Shown here: positions 4,882 through 5,046 of the stretch, one piece after another
How the letters are laid out: every line of letters begins with the position of its first letter
Numbering within the stretch: the stretch's first letter is position 1
Assembly: GCA_017961625.1 (NCBI GenBank)
Contig: JAGCWY010000066.1
Location: forward strand, 1-5,046
Origin: Ruminococcus sp.
GTDB taxonomy: Bacteria; Bacillota; Clostridia; Oscillospirales; Ruminococcaceae
DNA length: 5,046 bases
Direction of reading: 5' to 3'
Notes under the pieces: model-generated
What the model saw: only the letters and a program-made list of their open reading frames with translations
Told to the model about the DNA's origin: nothing
The model's database searches: none
Program-made: the position numbers and the translations under genes

Positions 4882-5046
4882 TGTGGGACTTTATCCAGGA
4901 TGAGATATTCGGCATGAAATGGCTGAACAGGCTTATCGGCTCATTGCTGAACTCCTGCGGACTTGATACCGAAAGCAAGCTGGGCGGCAGTCTGCAATTC
5001 TTCATCTATGATACGATAAAAATTATGGTGCTGCTTGGTGTTCTTA
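4881..5046 (+). CDS. ArsP-like permease, N-terminal part (3' partial)
   Basis: A GTG at 4881 shares its first base with the TAG stop of the previous gene, and GGAGGTG (4864-4870) lies ten bases upstream. The frame stays open for 55 codons to the window edge. The protein begins MWDFIQDEIFGMKWLNRLIG, then LDTESKLGGSLQFFIYDTIK and a hydrophobic start of transmembrane helix 1 (IMVLLGVL). This N-terminus is typical of permeases of the DUF318/ArsP_1 family, some of which export trivalent organoarsenicals. The full family length is around 300-350 residues, so most helices and any cysteine motif are beyond the window. Location after arsR supports metalloid efflux. A broader metal or thiol substrate is not excluded. 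Confidence 0.8.
   Translation, partial: MWDFIQDEIFGMKWLNRLIGSLLNSCGLDTESKLGGSLQFFIYDTIKIMVLLGVL

Noticed and set aside
4476..5005. Minus-strand frames opposite the C_GCAxxG_C_C and permease genes
   Set aside because: Both + strand genes match known families with ribosome sites, while the opposite frames are Ser/Pro-rich and lack any motif.

Overview
The window looks like a chromosomal stretch from a low-to-moderate GC anaerobic Firmicute, most likely a gut Clostridia of the Ruminococcus/Oscillospiraceae type. This is inferred from AGGAGG-like ribosome sites, sigma-A promoters of the TTGACA-17-TATAAT type, short operon spacing, and families typical of that group (a C_GCAxxG_C_C protein, a CTP-synthase-C-terminus-like protein, a flavodoxin beside a DJ-1/PfpI protein). 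No rRNA, tRNA, CRISPR array, insertion sequence or phage gene is visible.

Left block, + strand (1-1279): the 3' end of a gene that may encode a nucleotidyltransferase-like protein, then a GNAT N-acetyltransferase (311-766) and an O6-alkylguanine-DNA alkyltransferase of the Ogt/MGMT type (782-1279). Gaps are 28 and 15 nt, so this is probably one operon. It ends at a hairpin (1286-1306) that can also serve the convergent minus-strand genes.

Middle block, minus strand, read from 3882 down to 1396: a MarR-family repressor, a 52-codon hydrophobic reading frame broken by one in-frame TGA (3434-3276), a flavodoxin, a DJ-1/PfpI protein, and a CTP-synthase-C-terminus-like class I amidotransferase domain whose Cys is kept but whose expected His and Glu are not. 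The first four units are tightly packed. The MarR promoter (TTGACA-17-TATACT) carries two palindromic sites exactly 21 bp apart, which suggests autorepression.

Right block, + strand (3994-5046): a perfect-consensus promoter drives an ArsR/SmtB repressor with a CxC metal motif, followed by a cysteine-rich C_GCAxxG_C_C protein and, overlapping its stop codon by one base, the start of an ArsP-like permease that runs off the window.

The two regulators are divergent from a common intergenic region (3883-4051) whose extended -35 boxes form a 10-bp inverted repeat. Taken together, the right two thirds look like a divergent redox/electrophile (MarR side) and metalloid (ArsR side) response locus. That joint role is inference from gene content. 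The most unusual items are the disrupted translationally coupled small membrane ORF, the tandem MarR-type operators, and the arsR / C_GCAxxG_C_C / arsP-like unit.
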